Positions 1 to 8,050 of a stretch of 64,000 nucleotides of DNA are shown in pieces. Made by a program: the position numbers and the translations under genes. The notes below the pieces were generated by a model. The model saw only the letters and a list, made by a program, of their open reading frames with translations. It searched no databases and had not been told where the DNA came from. This stretch comes from Flavobacterium sp. CBA20B-1. Its GTDB lineage: Bacteria; Bacteroidota; Bacteroidia; Flavobacteriales; Flavobacteriaceae. The stretch spans positions 2,046,001 to 2,110,000 of the forward strand of contig NZ_CP092370.1 of assembly GCF_028473145.1 (NCBI RefSeq). The letters run 5' to 3'. Position 1 is the stretch's first letter. Each line of letters opens with the position of its first letter.

Positions 1-585
1 GGTAGTAAATTTTCATTCGGTATTAAAGGATCGGGTAATATGCTCAATGTAGCTTATTCCAAGTTATTGACATACAATCCGAACGATCCTAATTTTCAAA
101 ACGATATCAGCGGACAATTTACACCCAATATCGGTGCCGGCGTTTATTGGCATAACGATAAAAGCTATTTAGGGCTTTCTGTACCCAATTTTTTAGAAAC
201 AACTCGTTACGACGATAATATGCAAAGTACGATGCGGACCAAAATGACGTACTATTTCATTGGCGGACACGTTTTTGAGTTGAATCCCATGCTTAAATTT
301 AAACCAGCATTTTTGGTTAAAGCAACAAACGGAGCACCATTACAAGCAGATATCACAGCCAACTTCTTAATTAGTAACAAATTTACAATTGGTGGAGCCT
401 ATCGGTGGGATGCGGCTTGGAGCGGTTTAATTGGTTTCCAAGCAACCGACGGTTTGTTTATAGGTTACAGCTATGATGGTGAAACTACTAAGTTAGCGAA
501 TTACAACAACGGATCGCATGAGGTTTTCGTAAGATTTGAATTGTTTAACAAGTACCGCCGTATCAACACGTCGCGCTTCTTCTAA
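1..585 (+). CDS. PorP/SprF family type IX secretion membrane protein, 5' end outside window
   Basis: The reading frame is open from base 1 and lacks its start, so this is the C-terminal 194 residues of an outer-membrane barrel protein. It aligns along its whole length with the complete PorP/SprF paralogue at 19759-20679, sharing for example FTPNIGAGVYWHN, FLETTRYDD, GGHVFELNPMLKFKPAFL and the final FELFNKYRR...RFF. PorP/SprF proteins sit in the outer membrane with the T9SS and support export or anchoring of surface adhesins. The PorE-like gene begins 11 bases downstream, the same order as in the second module. Codon use is more AT-rich than in that copy. Confidence 0.93.
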   Translation, partial: GSKFSFGIKGSGNMLNVAYSKLLTYNPNDPNFQNDISGQFTPNIGAGVYWHNDKSYLGLSVPNFLETTRYDDNMQSTMRTKMTYYFIGGHVFELNPMLKFKPAFLVKATNGAPLQADITANFLISNKFTIGGAYRWDAAWSGLIGFQATDGLFIGYSYDGETTKLANYNNGSHEVFVRFELFNKYRRINTSRFF

Positions 586-596
586 AATTTACAGAC

Positions 597-2564
597 ATGA
601 AAAAAGGATTATCACTATTAGCCCTAGCATCATTGTTGTTTTTTGGGAATACCACAGCAAAAGCACAAGCAGGTTTAAAGCAATCTAACAAAGAATATGA
701 AAACTGGGCTTACGCAGACGCTATGCATATTTACGAAAAAATCGTAAAAAAAGGATATGTAAGCAAAGATATTTTAGAGAAATTGGGTAATACTTATTAC
801 TTCAATGCTCGATATGCCGAAGCACAGCCTTTCTACGAACGCTTGTTTACAGAATTCGGATCAGATGATATCGCATCAGAATTTTATTACCGTTATGCAC
901 AAACATTGCAGCATGTAGGAAAAAATAGCGAGGCCAAGTATTATTACGATCAATTTGCAGCTAAAACAGGATCTCTGTCACAGATCGCAGCAGTTCGTAA
1001 AAACGAAAAAGAACTTAAAAAACAGATCACGGAAAATTCAGGTCGTTACCGCAATGTAGAAAATCTTCCAATCAACACGCAGTTTGCAGATTTTGGAAGT
1101 TATGTACACGATCAGCAGCTGTATTTTACAAGTGCACGCGATACGGGAAGTTTCTCTAAAAAGATACATACCTGGACAGGCGAAGCTTTTACTAGTTTAT
1201 ACGGTTATAAACTACCAAACGATAGCATCGAAAAACAATTGAAACCTAAAATGTTAAAAGGCGATGTTAAAAGCAAGTTCAACGAATCTTCGGCGGTTTT
1301 AACAACAAATGGTCAAACCATGTACTTTAGCAGAAACAATATGCTTAACGGTGTTAGGGGTTACGATGCAGATAAAAATACCAAACAGAAAATTTACCGT
1401 GCCGAATTAGTAAACGGTAGTTGGAACAATATTCAAGAACTGCCTTTTAACGGCAATGATTTCAACACGGCACATCCTACCTTGAATAAGGATGAAAGCA
1501 TACTTTATTTTGCCAGCGATCGCCCGGGTGGTTTCGGAAATTCTGATTTGTGGAAAGTAACCATCAATGGCAATGGATATGGCGTGCCTCAAAATCTTGG
1601 ACCCGAAATTAATACAGAAGCAAGAGAAACATTTCCTTACATAAACAGCAACGATGAATTGTATTTTTCAAGCGACGGCAGAATTGGCTTAGGTGGTTTG
1701 GATGTGTATGCAGTAAAAGTTAAAGAAGATGGAGGTTTTTACGAAGTGCAGAACATTGGAGAGCCTATAAACTCTAATACCGATGATTTTGCTTATTATA
1801 TCGATTATAAAAGCAAAAAAGGTTTTTTCTCATCAAACAGACCGGGCGGTAAAGGAAACGACGATATTTACGGTTTTGTTGAAACCAGAGCATTAAAGTT
1901 GGGTTGTGATCAAGAATTGCTCGTTACGGTTTTAGATCCTAAAACAAATAATATTATTCCTGATGCATCGCTCACTCTTTACGATAAAATTTATAAAGAG
2001 CTAGGATCAGCAAACAAATACATCAAAAATGGTTACCGTTTTAATACCGAATATGAATGCGGTGCTACATATCATTTAAAAATTTCCAAAGAAGGATACA
2101 TTACAAAAGAAGAAACGGTGATTTTAGATTCTGGATCTGGAGTAAGTGAACGAACAATTGCATTGGAACAGAAAAAAGTGGAAGTGAAAAAGAACGACGA
2201 CTTGTTTAAGGTGTTGAAACTGAATCCTATTTATTTCGATTATGATAAAGACAATATTAGACCAGATGCTGCTTTAGAATTAGCCAAGGTCGTTGAGGTC
2301 TTAAAAGATTATCCGCGTATGAAAATTGATATACGCTCACACACAGATAGCCGTGGATCTGATGAGTATAATTTGAAACTATCCCAACGCAGAGCAAAAT
2401 CAACCGCAGAATGGATTGCTGCGCAAGGGATAGACGTAACAAGAATCACCTACAAAGGCTTCGGCGAAACGCAGTTAATCAATACATGTATCAATGGTGC
2501 AAAATGTTCAGATACGGAACACGAAGAAAACCGAAGATCAGAGTTTATTGTTTTAGAATTATAA
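597..2564 (+). CDS. PorE-like OmpA family protein (TPR, PD40 propeller, CRD, OmpA domain)
   Basis: The 655-residue precursor has a signal peptide (MKKGLSLLALASLLFFGNTTAKAQA) without a lipobox cysteine. TPR-like helices follow at about 25-150, then a WD40/PD40-type beta-propeller at about 160-430 (blades such as LYFASDRPGGFGNSDLW and GFFSSNRPGGKGNDDIY), a carboxypeptidase-regulatory-like domain at about 440-530, and a C-terminal OmpA domain with IDIRSHTDSRGSDEYNLKLS and RRAKS that should bind peptidoglycan. This order matches PorE, which links the T9SS ring to the cell wall. It is probably co-transcribed with the upstream PorP/SprF gene. A paralogue lies at 20692-22653. Whether it is the true PorE or a module-specific relative cannot be told here. 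Confidence 0.9.
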   Translation: MKKGLSLLALASLLFFGNTTAKAQAGLKQSNKEYENWAYADAMHIYEKIVKKGYVSKDILEKLGNTYYFNARYAEAQPFYERLFTEFGSDDIASEFYYRYAQTLQHVGKNSEAKYYYDQFAAKTGSLSQIAAVRKNEKELKKQITENSGRYRNVENLPINTQFADFGSYVHDQQLYFTSARDTGSFSKKIHTWTGEAFTSLYGYKLPNDSIEKQLKPKMLKGDVKSKFNESSAVLTTNGQTMYFSRNNMLNGVRGYDADKNTKQKIYRAELVNGSWNNIQELPFNGNDFNTAHPTLNKDESILYFASDRPGGFGNSDLWKVTINGNGYGVPQNLGPEINTEARETFPYINSNDELYFSSDGRIGLGGLDVYAVKVKEDGGFYEVQNIGEPINSNTDDFAYYIDYKSKKGFFSSNRPGGKGNDDIYGFVETRALKLGCDQELLVTVLDPKTNNIIPDASLTLYDKIYKELGSANKYIKNGYRFNTEYECGATYHLKISKEGYITKEETVILDSGSGVSERTIALEQKKVEVKKNDDLFKVLKLNPIYFDYDKDNIRPDAALELAKVVEVLKDYPRMKIDIRSHTDSRGSDEYNLKLSQRRAKSTAEWIAAQGIDVTRITYKGFGETQLINTCINGAKCSDTEHEENRRSEFIVLEL

Positions 2565-2683
2565 CGAACTATTTATGAGTCATTTAAGAAAAATAAATTT
2601 TTATTCGCAAAAAGATCTTCCTCCGTGCATTTAAAAAGAAAGTGATAAAAAAAATAGCACTGATGAAACAAAATCATAAAATT

Positions 2684-2713
2684 AAAAAAAGTCCTGAATA
2701 AAGGGCTTTTTTT
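2684..2713. terminator. bidirectional terminator between convergent genes
   Basis: The arms AAAAAAAGTCCT and AGGGCTTTTTTT (one G-U pair) enclose a short loop. There is an A-run on the left and a T-run on the right, so it can end transcripts of the PorE-like gene on the plus strand and of the 2712-3158 gene on the minus strand. Confidence 0.75.
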
Positions 2714-3158
2714 ATGATAGATTTGATAGCTTTTTTGAAAGAAGTTCGGCGTAATAGCAATTAACAACTTGTAGAAGATAATCCCAATTCTCAAAGGGGT
2801 GGTTTTGTTTTTCTTGGGAAGGATGTTGAAAATGTAATGGCATATTTTTTCTAGAAAATCTGTTTTCGGCAAGTTGCAGGTACGATAGCTGTATGAACTG
2901 TAAGGTTTTGAGTAGTTGTTCCAACTGGTTTTTTAAAGCAATTAATTGCGTATTTCTTTTTTCTGAATTGCTTATTATTCCAATTAATCTTATTTTATGA
3001 AGGGTATGTGCATCAAATTTTTTTATCAGTAGCTGCAAGTCTACCGTATAACTTTTAGTAGAGGGAATTAAATCTTTAACGTATTCTTGGGTTTTATTAT
3101 AAAAAAAATTTAAGTGATTCCCAATAAATTCATAGCGCGTGTGAGGTATTGGCTTCAT
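2712..3158 (-). CDS. hypothetical helical protein, 148 aa
   Basis: I do not recognise this protein. It is predicted to be soluble, leucine- and lysine-rich and mostly helical (for example the stretch LKNQLEQLLKTLQFIQLSYLQL at about residues 75-96), with no signal peptide and no membrane segment. It lies just downstream of the terminator that ends the neighbouring kinase/regulator operon, so it needs its own promoter or read-through. It converges on the PorE-like gene and shares a bidirectional terminator with it. A 99-codon frame on the same strand at 2573-2872 overlaps it and looks like a shadow. Confidence 0.6.
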   Translation of the reverse strand: MKPIPHTRYEFIGNHLNFFYNKTQEYVKDLIPSTKSYTVDLQLLIKKFDAHTLHKIRLIGIISNSEKRNTQLIALKNQLEQLLKTLQFIQLSYLQLAENRFSRKNMPLHFQHPSQEKQNHPFENWDYLLQVVNCYYAELLSKKLSNLS

Positions 3159-3175
3159 AGCATATTTTTTTAAAA

Positions 3176-3203
3176 TAAAAAAGCTGTCAAATAAATTGAC
3201 AGC
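3176..3203 (-). terminator. terminator of the leftward two-component operon
   Basis: On the minus strand an 8-bp perfect stem GCTGTCAA/TTGACAGC with a 5-base loop is followed by T6 and then ATTTT. It lies downstream of the response regulator stop at 3376. Confidence 0.75.
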
Positions 3204-3375
3204 CCATTAAAATCATTGGTGTTTTTCTTTATACGAATTTTAGTTTTTTTGCTGACATTTCATACATGCTAAATTATAAAGAAGAACTAGTTACAACAAT
3301 AGGTAAAATACCTATTTTTATTCTATTGTAAGTTTCGTTTTATGTACGCTATAAAAGTTCTTAAACCATAAAGTG

Positions 3376-4029
3376 CTATAAAGTGTTGATTGTGATGATT
3401 TTATTTTTTATGCAATAAAGTATCGCACTCATCATACTGTCAAAATTATATTTATTTTGAATATTTTGCTTGTGGTTATTCACGGTTTTTGGGCTTATAT
3501 ATAATCTATCGGCAATTTCCTTCGCTTTAAATCCTTCGGCGGTCAATTTTATAATTTCAATCTCTCTATCACTAAAAAGTTGATTCGTATGGTTTGGTTT
3601 CTGTTTTCGATCGTGGGCTAATAATTTATTGATTACTAAACGTAAGTTGTTTTCAAAATAAAATCCATCGTGTGTTAAATCCCACAGGGCATCTTCAAGT
3701 TCTAAAGATGAAATATTTTTTGTGAAATATCCTGCTATTCCTAAATCTAAAACCCGTTCAATTGCCGTTTCATGATTTAAGTGGCTTAATATCATAATTT
3801 TTATCGAAGGATATTGTGCTTTTAAAATTTTACAAGTTTCAAAACCATCCATTTTAGGCATTTGTAAATCTAACAATAGAATATCTACCTCATGATTTTT
3901 AATGGTATCAAATAACTCTATGCCGTTTGCTGCATCAAAAACAACTTGCATCCCCTCAAAACTATTTATAAGCATAGACAAACTTTTTCTAAATAAAGTA
4001 TGGTCATCAGTTATAGCTATCTTCAACAT
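3376..4029 (-). CDS. NarL/FixJ-family response regulator
   Basis: The 217-residue protein has an N-terminal receiver domain with acidic pair ITDDH (residues 6-10), phospho-acceptor Asp54 in LLLDLQMPKMDG and conserved Lys104 in YFTKN. A C-terminal LuxR-type helix-turn-helix follows at about 150-217 (FSDREIEIIKLTAEGFKAKE, LYISPKTVNNHKQNI). Its start overlaps the histidine kinase gene by 23 bases, so the two are translationally coupled and form a cognate pair. It is the last gene of a leftward operon from about 5734. Its target genes are not evident; the surface-protein modules on both sides are candidates by position only. Confidence 0.93.
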   Translation of the reverse strand: MLKIAITDDHTLFRKSLSMLINSFEGMQVVFDAANGIELFDTIKNHEVDILLLDLQMPKMDGFETCKILKAQYPSIKIMILSHLNHETAIERVLDLGIAGYFTKNISSLELEDALWDLTHDGFYFENNLRLVINKLLAHDRKQKPNHTNQLFSDREIEIIKLTAEGFKAKEIADRLYISPKTVNNHKQNIQNKYNFDSMMSAILYCIKNKIITINTL

Positions 4030-4795
4030 AGTTATTTGTATTAAATTTTATTTGAGTAGTGTTGCCCATCTGTTTAGGTGTGCATTCTAGCTGTGCGTTT
4101 ATCTGCTGTACGCGTAAAAGAATATTTTTAAGCCCCATTCCTTTAGAATGCTTTACATGACTGTAAAAATCAAAAGGACTTCCGTTATCATTAATTACAA
4201 CATTCACTTCCTCGTTTTTTAAAAACATCTGTATCTCAATGTTATTTGCTTTTCCGTGTTTCAAAGCATTGTTGGTCAATTCCTGAATAATCCGGTATAA
4301 TTCATAACTCACCGCCGAGGGTATGTTTTGGGAATCAATAGTATAGGTTTCTGTAAACGTAATATTATGCAATTTTCCCATTCGTTTAAAATGGTTTTGC
4401 AAAGTAATAACAATACCATGACTTTCTATCGTAGGAGGCATAAGGCTGTAACTTATATTTTGAAGATTCATTGTGGACTGTTTTATGAGAACCAAAATGT
4501 CATCAAACAAATCTATTTTAGACAAATCTTTTTCTTGTTTTCTTAATAGATTGATATAATTCTGTAAAGCACTTAAATCCCCACTAATACCATCGTGAAG
4601 ATCCGAGGCAATACGTTGGCGTTCCTTTTTTTCTGATAATAAAGATGCTTTCAATAAATTTTCAGACTCTTTTCGTTTCAAGCGTTCCACTTTTGCCTGA
4701 TGAAGAACAGCTAATAATAGTACGCCAATTGCTAAAAAAGCCATCACCGAAGTGCCAATCCATAAAAAAAGCTCTACTTCTGTTGTATCTTGCAT
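4007..4795 (-). CDS. HisKA_3-type sensor histidine kinase with one N-terminal membrane segment
   Basis: The 262-residue kinase has one membrane helix at about residues 9-31 (LFLWIGTSVMAFLAIGVLLL), a short coiled linker, a HisKA_3 dimerisation domain with phospho-acceptor His67 in ASDLHDGISGDLSAL, and an HATPase domain with the N-box ELTNNALKHG and G-box NDNGSPF and GMGLKN. It has no periplasmic sensor domain, so input probably comes from the multi-span membrane protein encoded just upstream, whose frame overlaps it by 22 bases. Kinases of this type pair with NarL-type regulators, and the partner gene follows directly. Confidence 0.92.
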   Translation of the reverse strand: MQDTTEVELFLWIGTSVMAFLAIGVLLLAVLHQAKVERLKRKESENLLKASLLSEKKERQRIASDLHDGISGDLSALQNYINLLRKQEKDLSKIDLFDDILVLIKQSTMNLQNISYSLMPPTIESHGIVITLQNHFKRMGKLHNITFTETYTIDSQNIPSAVSYELYRIIQELTNNALKHGKANNIEIQMFLKNEEVNVVINDNGSPFDFYSHVKHSKGMGLKNILLRVQQINAQLECTPKQMGNTTQIKFNTNNYVEDSYN

Positions 4796-5413
4796 ATTCC
4801 TACCGTTAAAAGAATTCGTAATACGAATGTAGCAATAATGTTAATTACCCAATATTCGTAAAAGAAAATATTATTAGTATATAAATAATTGCTTGCTAAA
4901 AATAAAAGCAGGGTAGTGCAGTAATAAATGACAAAACCAGAAACAAAGTAGAAAATAGGATTTGTTTTTAAAGGAATTTTTTTATCGCTTTTAATGAACT
5001 GCGTTAACCAAAGCAGGGTAAAAGTAACCGTGTAAAAAGTCACAATGGTTTTGTTTAAGGCATTTGCCACAAGTTTACCATTCTCATGAGCTATTTTAAA
5101 AGAAATAAGGTAAAACCCTATAAATAAAAACAGCATCAGAAGCGATAGTATTTTATAACGCCCCTTGAAAACTTTTGTAAAGAAATATACAATACAGCCC
5201 ATTTCCAATAAAGCGTATGCCTGAAACCAGTAAGATGTATCTATCTTTAAAAAAAGTGAAAATAGAAACTCATATAAGCTGGCAAAAGCAGTTAAAACAG
5301 CAAAAGGAACAATTGCATTTGTAAAAGCAAAAGTTCTTTTGGTTTTTTTTTATAATCAAAACGGTTGCTGGTAGTATTCCACTAAAAAGTGTGATGTATA
5401 ATAATGCAATCAC
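4774..5413 (-). pseudogene. polytopic membrane protein of the two-component operon, frameshifted in an A9 tract
   Basis: The 144-codon open frame at 4774-5208 (MEMGCIVYFF...) is only the C-terminal part. Upstream, the same frame reads through hydrophobic sequence (FAFTNAIVPFAVLTAF, YWFQAYALLEMG) as far as a run of nine A on the minus strand at 5343-5351. Beyond that run, coding continues in another frame back to a GTG at 5413 (VIALLYITLFSGILPA). Eight A instead of nine would give one frame of about 212 residues with six or seven membrane helices. The GTG is three bases past the stop of the upstream gene, and the 3' end overlaps the kinase by 22 bases. It may be a true mutation, a homopolymer sequencing error, or slippage-dependent expression. 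Confidence 0.7.
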
Positions 5414-5416
5414 AAA

Positions 5417-5734
5417 TTAAGGTTTAAGTAGCACACTTGTTGATGAACAATGTTGAGGACACGACACAAGATTTTCTAAAATAATACCGTTTGTCATATC
5501 TTCTCCTAACGCATTCACTCCAACCAAAACCAAGTTGGTAGTGTTTTTAGCGGTGTTGTAGCCATTGTAAATTCGGATTCCTATGCAATTTTCTTGCGAT
5601 AGAATACTCTCAATTTTGTTGCTTCCGGCAAAATAAGCTTTAATTTCGTTAGGGTAAAGGGTTTGGTAAGCATGTGTAAAAGCAATGGCTTCTTCTAAAG
5701 TAATTACCTTTGATGCATTTGAATTAATCTCCAT
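5417..5734 (-). CDS. hypothetical protein, 105 aa, first gene of the two-component operon
   Basis: This soluble 105-residue protein has no known motif. It has no signal peptide and an alpha/beta pattern (GIRIYNGYN, TNLVLVGVN), and three cysteines: Cys50 in SQENC and Cys92 and Cys96 in VSCPQHCSS near the end. It is followed after 3 bases by the membrane-protein frame, then by the kinase and regulator, all tightly packed, so it is probably part of the same signalling system. The paired C-terminal cysteines could suggest metal or redox sensing, but that is only inference. Confidence 0.75.
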   Translation of the reverse strand: MEINSNASKVITLEEAIAFTHAYQTLYPNEIKAYFAGSNKIESILSQENCIGIRIYNGYNTAKNTTNLVLVGVNALGEDMTNGIILENLVSCPQHCSSTSVLLKP

Positions 5735-6304
5735 AGTACATATTGTTTTGTTGCATTACAAATTTCAGTAATTAATCCAATTTACCAAACATTCCAAGCA
5801 TTTCAATATGCGTCAGAATGTATAAAAAAAGAGGTTGTAGTGCGAACACTAGCAACCTCTTAATAACCAAAAAAAACACTTATGAAATCCAAATTTACGA
5901 ATAAATTTAATACCGCAAAACTTTTATGGGTTTTTTTACAAAAAAAAAACAAATAAAATTATTGGTTGATACAAGATGATATTTAAAATATTGAATGTCA
6001 ATAGTTTAAAATTGTTGTTTTTTTAGCTTGAAATAAAAAATGAGCAAAAATTTGTCATTGAATCATAGTTAATCATTTATTAATTTTCATCCAAGAATCT
6101 AAAAATGTTGTACTTTGAAAAAAATACACATGAAAAGTTGATTCAATAAAAAGGAAATGATGAAAAAAAGTTGTGTAGTATTCTGATAAAGTTTTTATAA
6201 AACAGGATACGGAGGTTAAAAAAATAATTGGGATGTACTATTTAGTTGTACATTATTTGGTTGTTATCTGTAAAACACTAAATTTGAACCCCTAATATGT
6301 GTTG
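5735..6304. other. 570-base AT-rich intergenic region
   Basis: No supportable gene. It should hold the promoter of the leftward operon. It contains the hairpin at 5824-5858 and a 24-codon frame from 5882 that I do not count as a gene. The remainder is AT-rich sequence leading into the broken sigma factor gene. Confidence 0.5.
5824..5858 (-). terminator. hairpin plus T-tract upstream of the leftward operon
   Basis: On the minus strand, a stem GAGGTTGCTAGTG/CACTACAACCTC (one bulged base, loop TTCG) is followed by seven T. It has the shape of an intrinsic terminator, yet no leftward gene lies to its right, and the next leftward gene starts about 90 bases downstream at 5734. It may therefore be a leader attenuator or the end of a small RNA. 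Confidence 0.55.
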
Positions 6305-6877
6305 ATGAAGAAAAGAATAGATAGTAAAGTAACATTGTCCAATCAAGAAATAGTAGAATTGATAACAAAATATAATCACTATTCCTATTTTGGAATTTTA
6401 TACGATAGGTATGCCCAATTTGTATAAAATAAATGTTATGCTTTTGTTGAAAATGAAGAGGAAGCAAAAGATCTCACACATGATATATTTATTAAGATAT
6501 TTCTTAAACTAACTGATTTTAAGGGGAAATCAAAGTTTTCTACTTGGTTGTATGCTATCACTTTTAATTCCTGTGTTAATTATGTCAATAAAAATAAAAA
6601 ACAGAAATTTTATTTCTCTGATGACTATTTAGTAGAAGAAAGCGAGGAAGACACTACCAATGAAGAGCTTAATCAATATGATCTTTTTGAGATTTCTTAT
6701 ACGCAATTGCAACAAATTTTAAATACCATTCCGCCTACAGATAAAATGATTCTTATCATGAAGTATCAAGAAGATTTGTCAATTAAAGAAATCTCAGAAA
6801 TTTTAAATGTGAAACTAAGTGCAGTAAAAATGCGTTTATCACGTGCAAAACAAAAAGTTTTAGATCTGCATAAATAA
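6305..6877 (+). pseudogene. ECF-type RNA polymerase sigma factor interrupted by an in-frame TAA at codon 41
   Basis: From the ATG at 6305 one frame runs for 190 codons and contains a single stop, TAA at 6425-6427, in LYDRYAQFV*NKCYAFVENEEEA, where relatives usually have an aromatic residue. Both sides are good sigma-70 sequence: region 2 (DLTHDIFIKIFLKL, KFSTWLYAITFNSCVNYV) and region 4 (IPPTDKMILIMKYQEDLSIK, LSAVKMRLSRAKQKV). A start after the stop would lose most of region 2; the first in-frame ATG at 6548 leaves only region 4. It is most simply a recent nonsense pseudogene, or a sequencing error. No anti-sigma gene lies next to it. Confidence 0.8.
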
Positions 6878-7387
6878 ATTTTCTACCCTATTATATGAAG
6901 AAAGTTGCCCCATATGTCTCAATAAAGCAGTTATCAAGCAATGCTTACTTTCTTACCAGAATGCAAATACATACTATATTTTATCCGAATAACATATTTA
7001 AGTTATCTATAAAGTAGTTATTTATATGATTCGCTTGTAGAACAAGTTCTACAACTAACACGTTTATGGTACTACAAAGACTTTTAAAGACTCTTCCTAC
7101 ATTTGCTTAAAGTATTGAATGGTTACAAACATAAGAAAAACACTAAATAATAAAATTGTATCCATTTTACAGAAGTTTTTGCGAATATGAACGGAATCAT
7201 TCACAAAGCTTGTCATAAAAAATACTTATGTATGGATAATGATTAATTAAAAGTAAACAGCTTTAACGTACAGATAAAGGTAATTTTTTTGTACCTAAAT
7301 GTTTATAAGAACAATTGATAATTAAACACTTATTCATACTTCGATTTTTTAAGTTGAAACGATTGTTCAATTTTAAAGTGTGAAAAG
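6878..7387. other. 510-base intergenic region
   Basis: No gene is supportable. It contains the perfect inverted repeat at 7035-7054 and otherwise AT-rich sequence. It probably carries the promoter of the response regulator/kinase pair that starts at 7388. Confidence 0.5.
7035..7054. promoter_or_regulatory. perfect 9-bp inverted repeat with 2-base spacer, possible operator
   Basis: TTGTAGAAC and GTTCTACAA are separated by AA, giving a fully symmetric 20-base site in otherwise featureless DNA about 330 bases upstream of the response regulator gene. No T-run follows, so a terminator is unlikely. A dimeric regulator site is inferred from symmetry alone. Confidence 0.35.
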
Positions 7388-8026
7388 ATGGAAAATATAG
7401 AAAAAGTTGCAGTTGTAGTTGATGATCATGCGTTATTCACCGATTCATTTACGTTGTTATTAGAAAAAGTAGGGATTTTTGATGAAATTCATGTATTGAA
7501 CGATGCAAAAATGCGAATGGATTATTTTTTAAAAAATCCGCGAAAAGAAGTTTACTTGTTTTTAGACTATTATTTGGGCGATCAATTGGGTATTGAAATC
7601 GTTAATGAAATCCGTCGTATAAATAGAAAAGTTAAAATAATTATTATAAGTAGTGTAACACAAATAGTGGCCATTCGTACCATAATTTCCGCACGACCAG
7701 AAGCGGTTATATCCAAAATAGCAAGTTTTGATGTAGTTATTGACTGCTTAAATAGGTTAAAAAAAGGAACATCGTTTTTCTGTCCGATCATTGCTAATAT
7801 TTTAGAAGAAGCTAGCAAAGTGCAAGAAGTACTTTTAAGTTCGCGCGAAATTGAGATTTTAGAATTTTTTGCCAAAGGCTATTCCGTAAACGCAACCGCA
7901 GAAAAGTTTTGTTTAAGCCGTCATACAGTGGTGGCGCATCGCAGAAAAATGATGAAAAAAACCAACACCAATTCCATTACCGAATTGCTGTCGTATGTGC
8001 GTAAATCGGGCTTAATTTTAGATTAA
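7388..8026 (+). CDS. LuxR-type response regulator
   Basis: The 212-residue regulator has a receiver domain with acidic pair VVDDHA, phospho-acceptor Asp60 in YLFLDYYLGDQLG and conserved Lys110 in AVISKIAS. A C-terminal HTH follows (SSREIEILEFFAKGYSVNAT, CLSRHTVVAHRRKMMKK). The kinase gene starts 24 bases downstream, so the two are probably a cognate pair in one operon. Regulator-first order is the reverse of the leftward system at 3376-5734. The pair lies directly upstream of the giant repeat-protein gene, which has its own promoter, so control of that gene is plausible but unproven. Confidence 0.92.
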   Translation: MENIEKVAVVVDDHALFTDSFTLLLEKVGIFDEIHVLNDAKMRMDYFLKNPRKEVYLFLDYYLGDQLGIEIVNEIRRINRKVKIIIISSVTQIVAIRTIISARPEAVISKIASFDVVIDCLNRLKKGTSFFCPIIANILEEASKVQEVLLSSREIEILEFFAKGYSVNATAEKFCLSRHTVVAHRRKMMKKTNTNSITELLSYVRKSGLILD

Positions 8027-8050
8027 AACCGTCCTATAAATTTTTGTTCT

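Noticed and set aside
2573..2872. 99-codon minus-strand frame overlapping the 2712-3158 gene
   Set aside because: Runs across the terminator at 2684-2713 and is rich in Phe/Lys from A/T runs; the overlapping 148-residue frame fits better.
5882..5956. 24-residue plus-strand frame just after the hairpin at 5824-5858, possible leader peptide
   Set aside because: No ribosome binding context, no downstream coupled gene on the strand apart from the distant broken sigma gene, and composition (T7 and A10 runs) typical of noncoding DNA.
6264..6467. 67-codon minus-strand frame in the sigma factor region
   Set aside because: It is antisense to conserved sigma-70 region 2 sequence, which reads correctly on the plus strand around the TAA.
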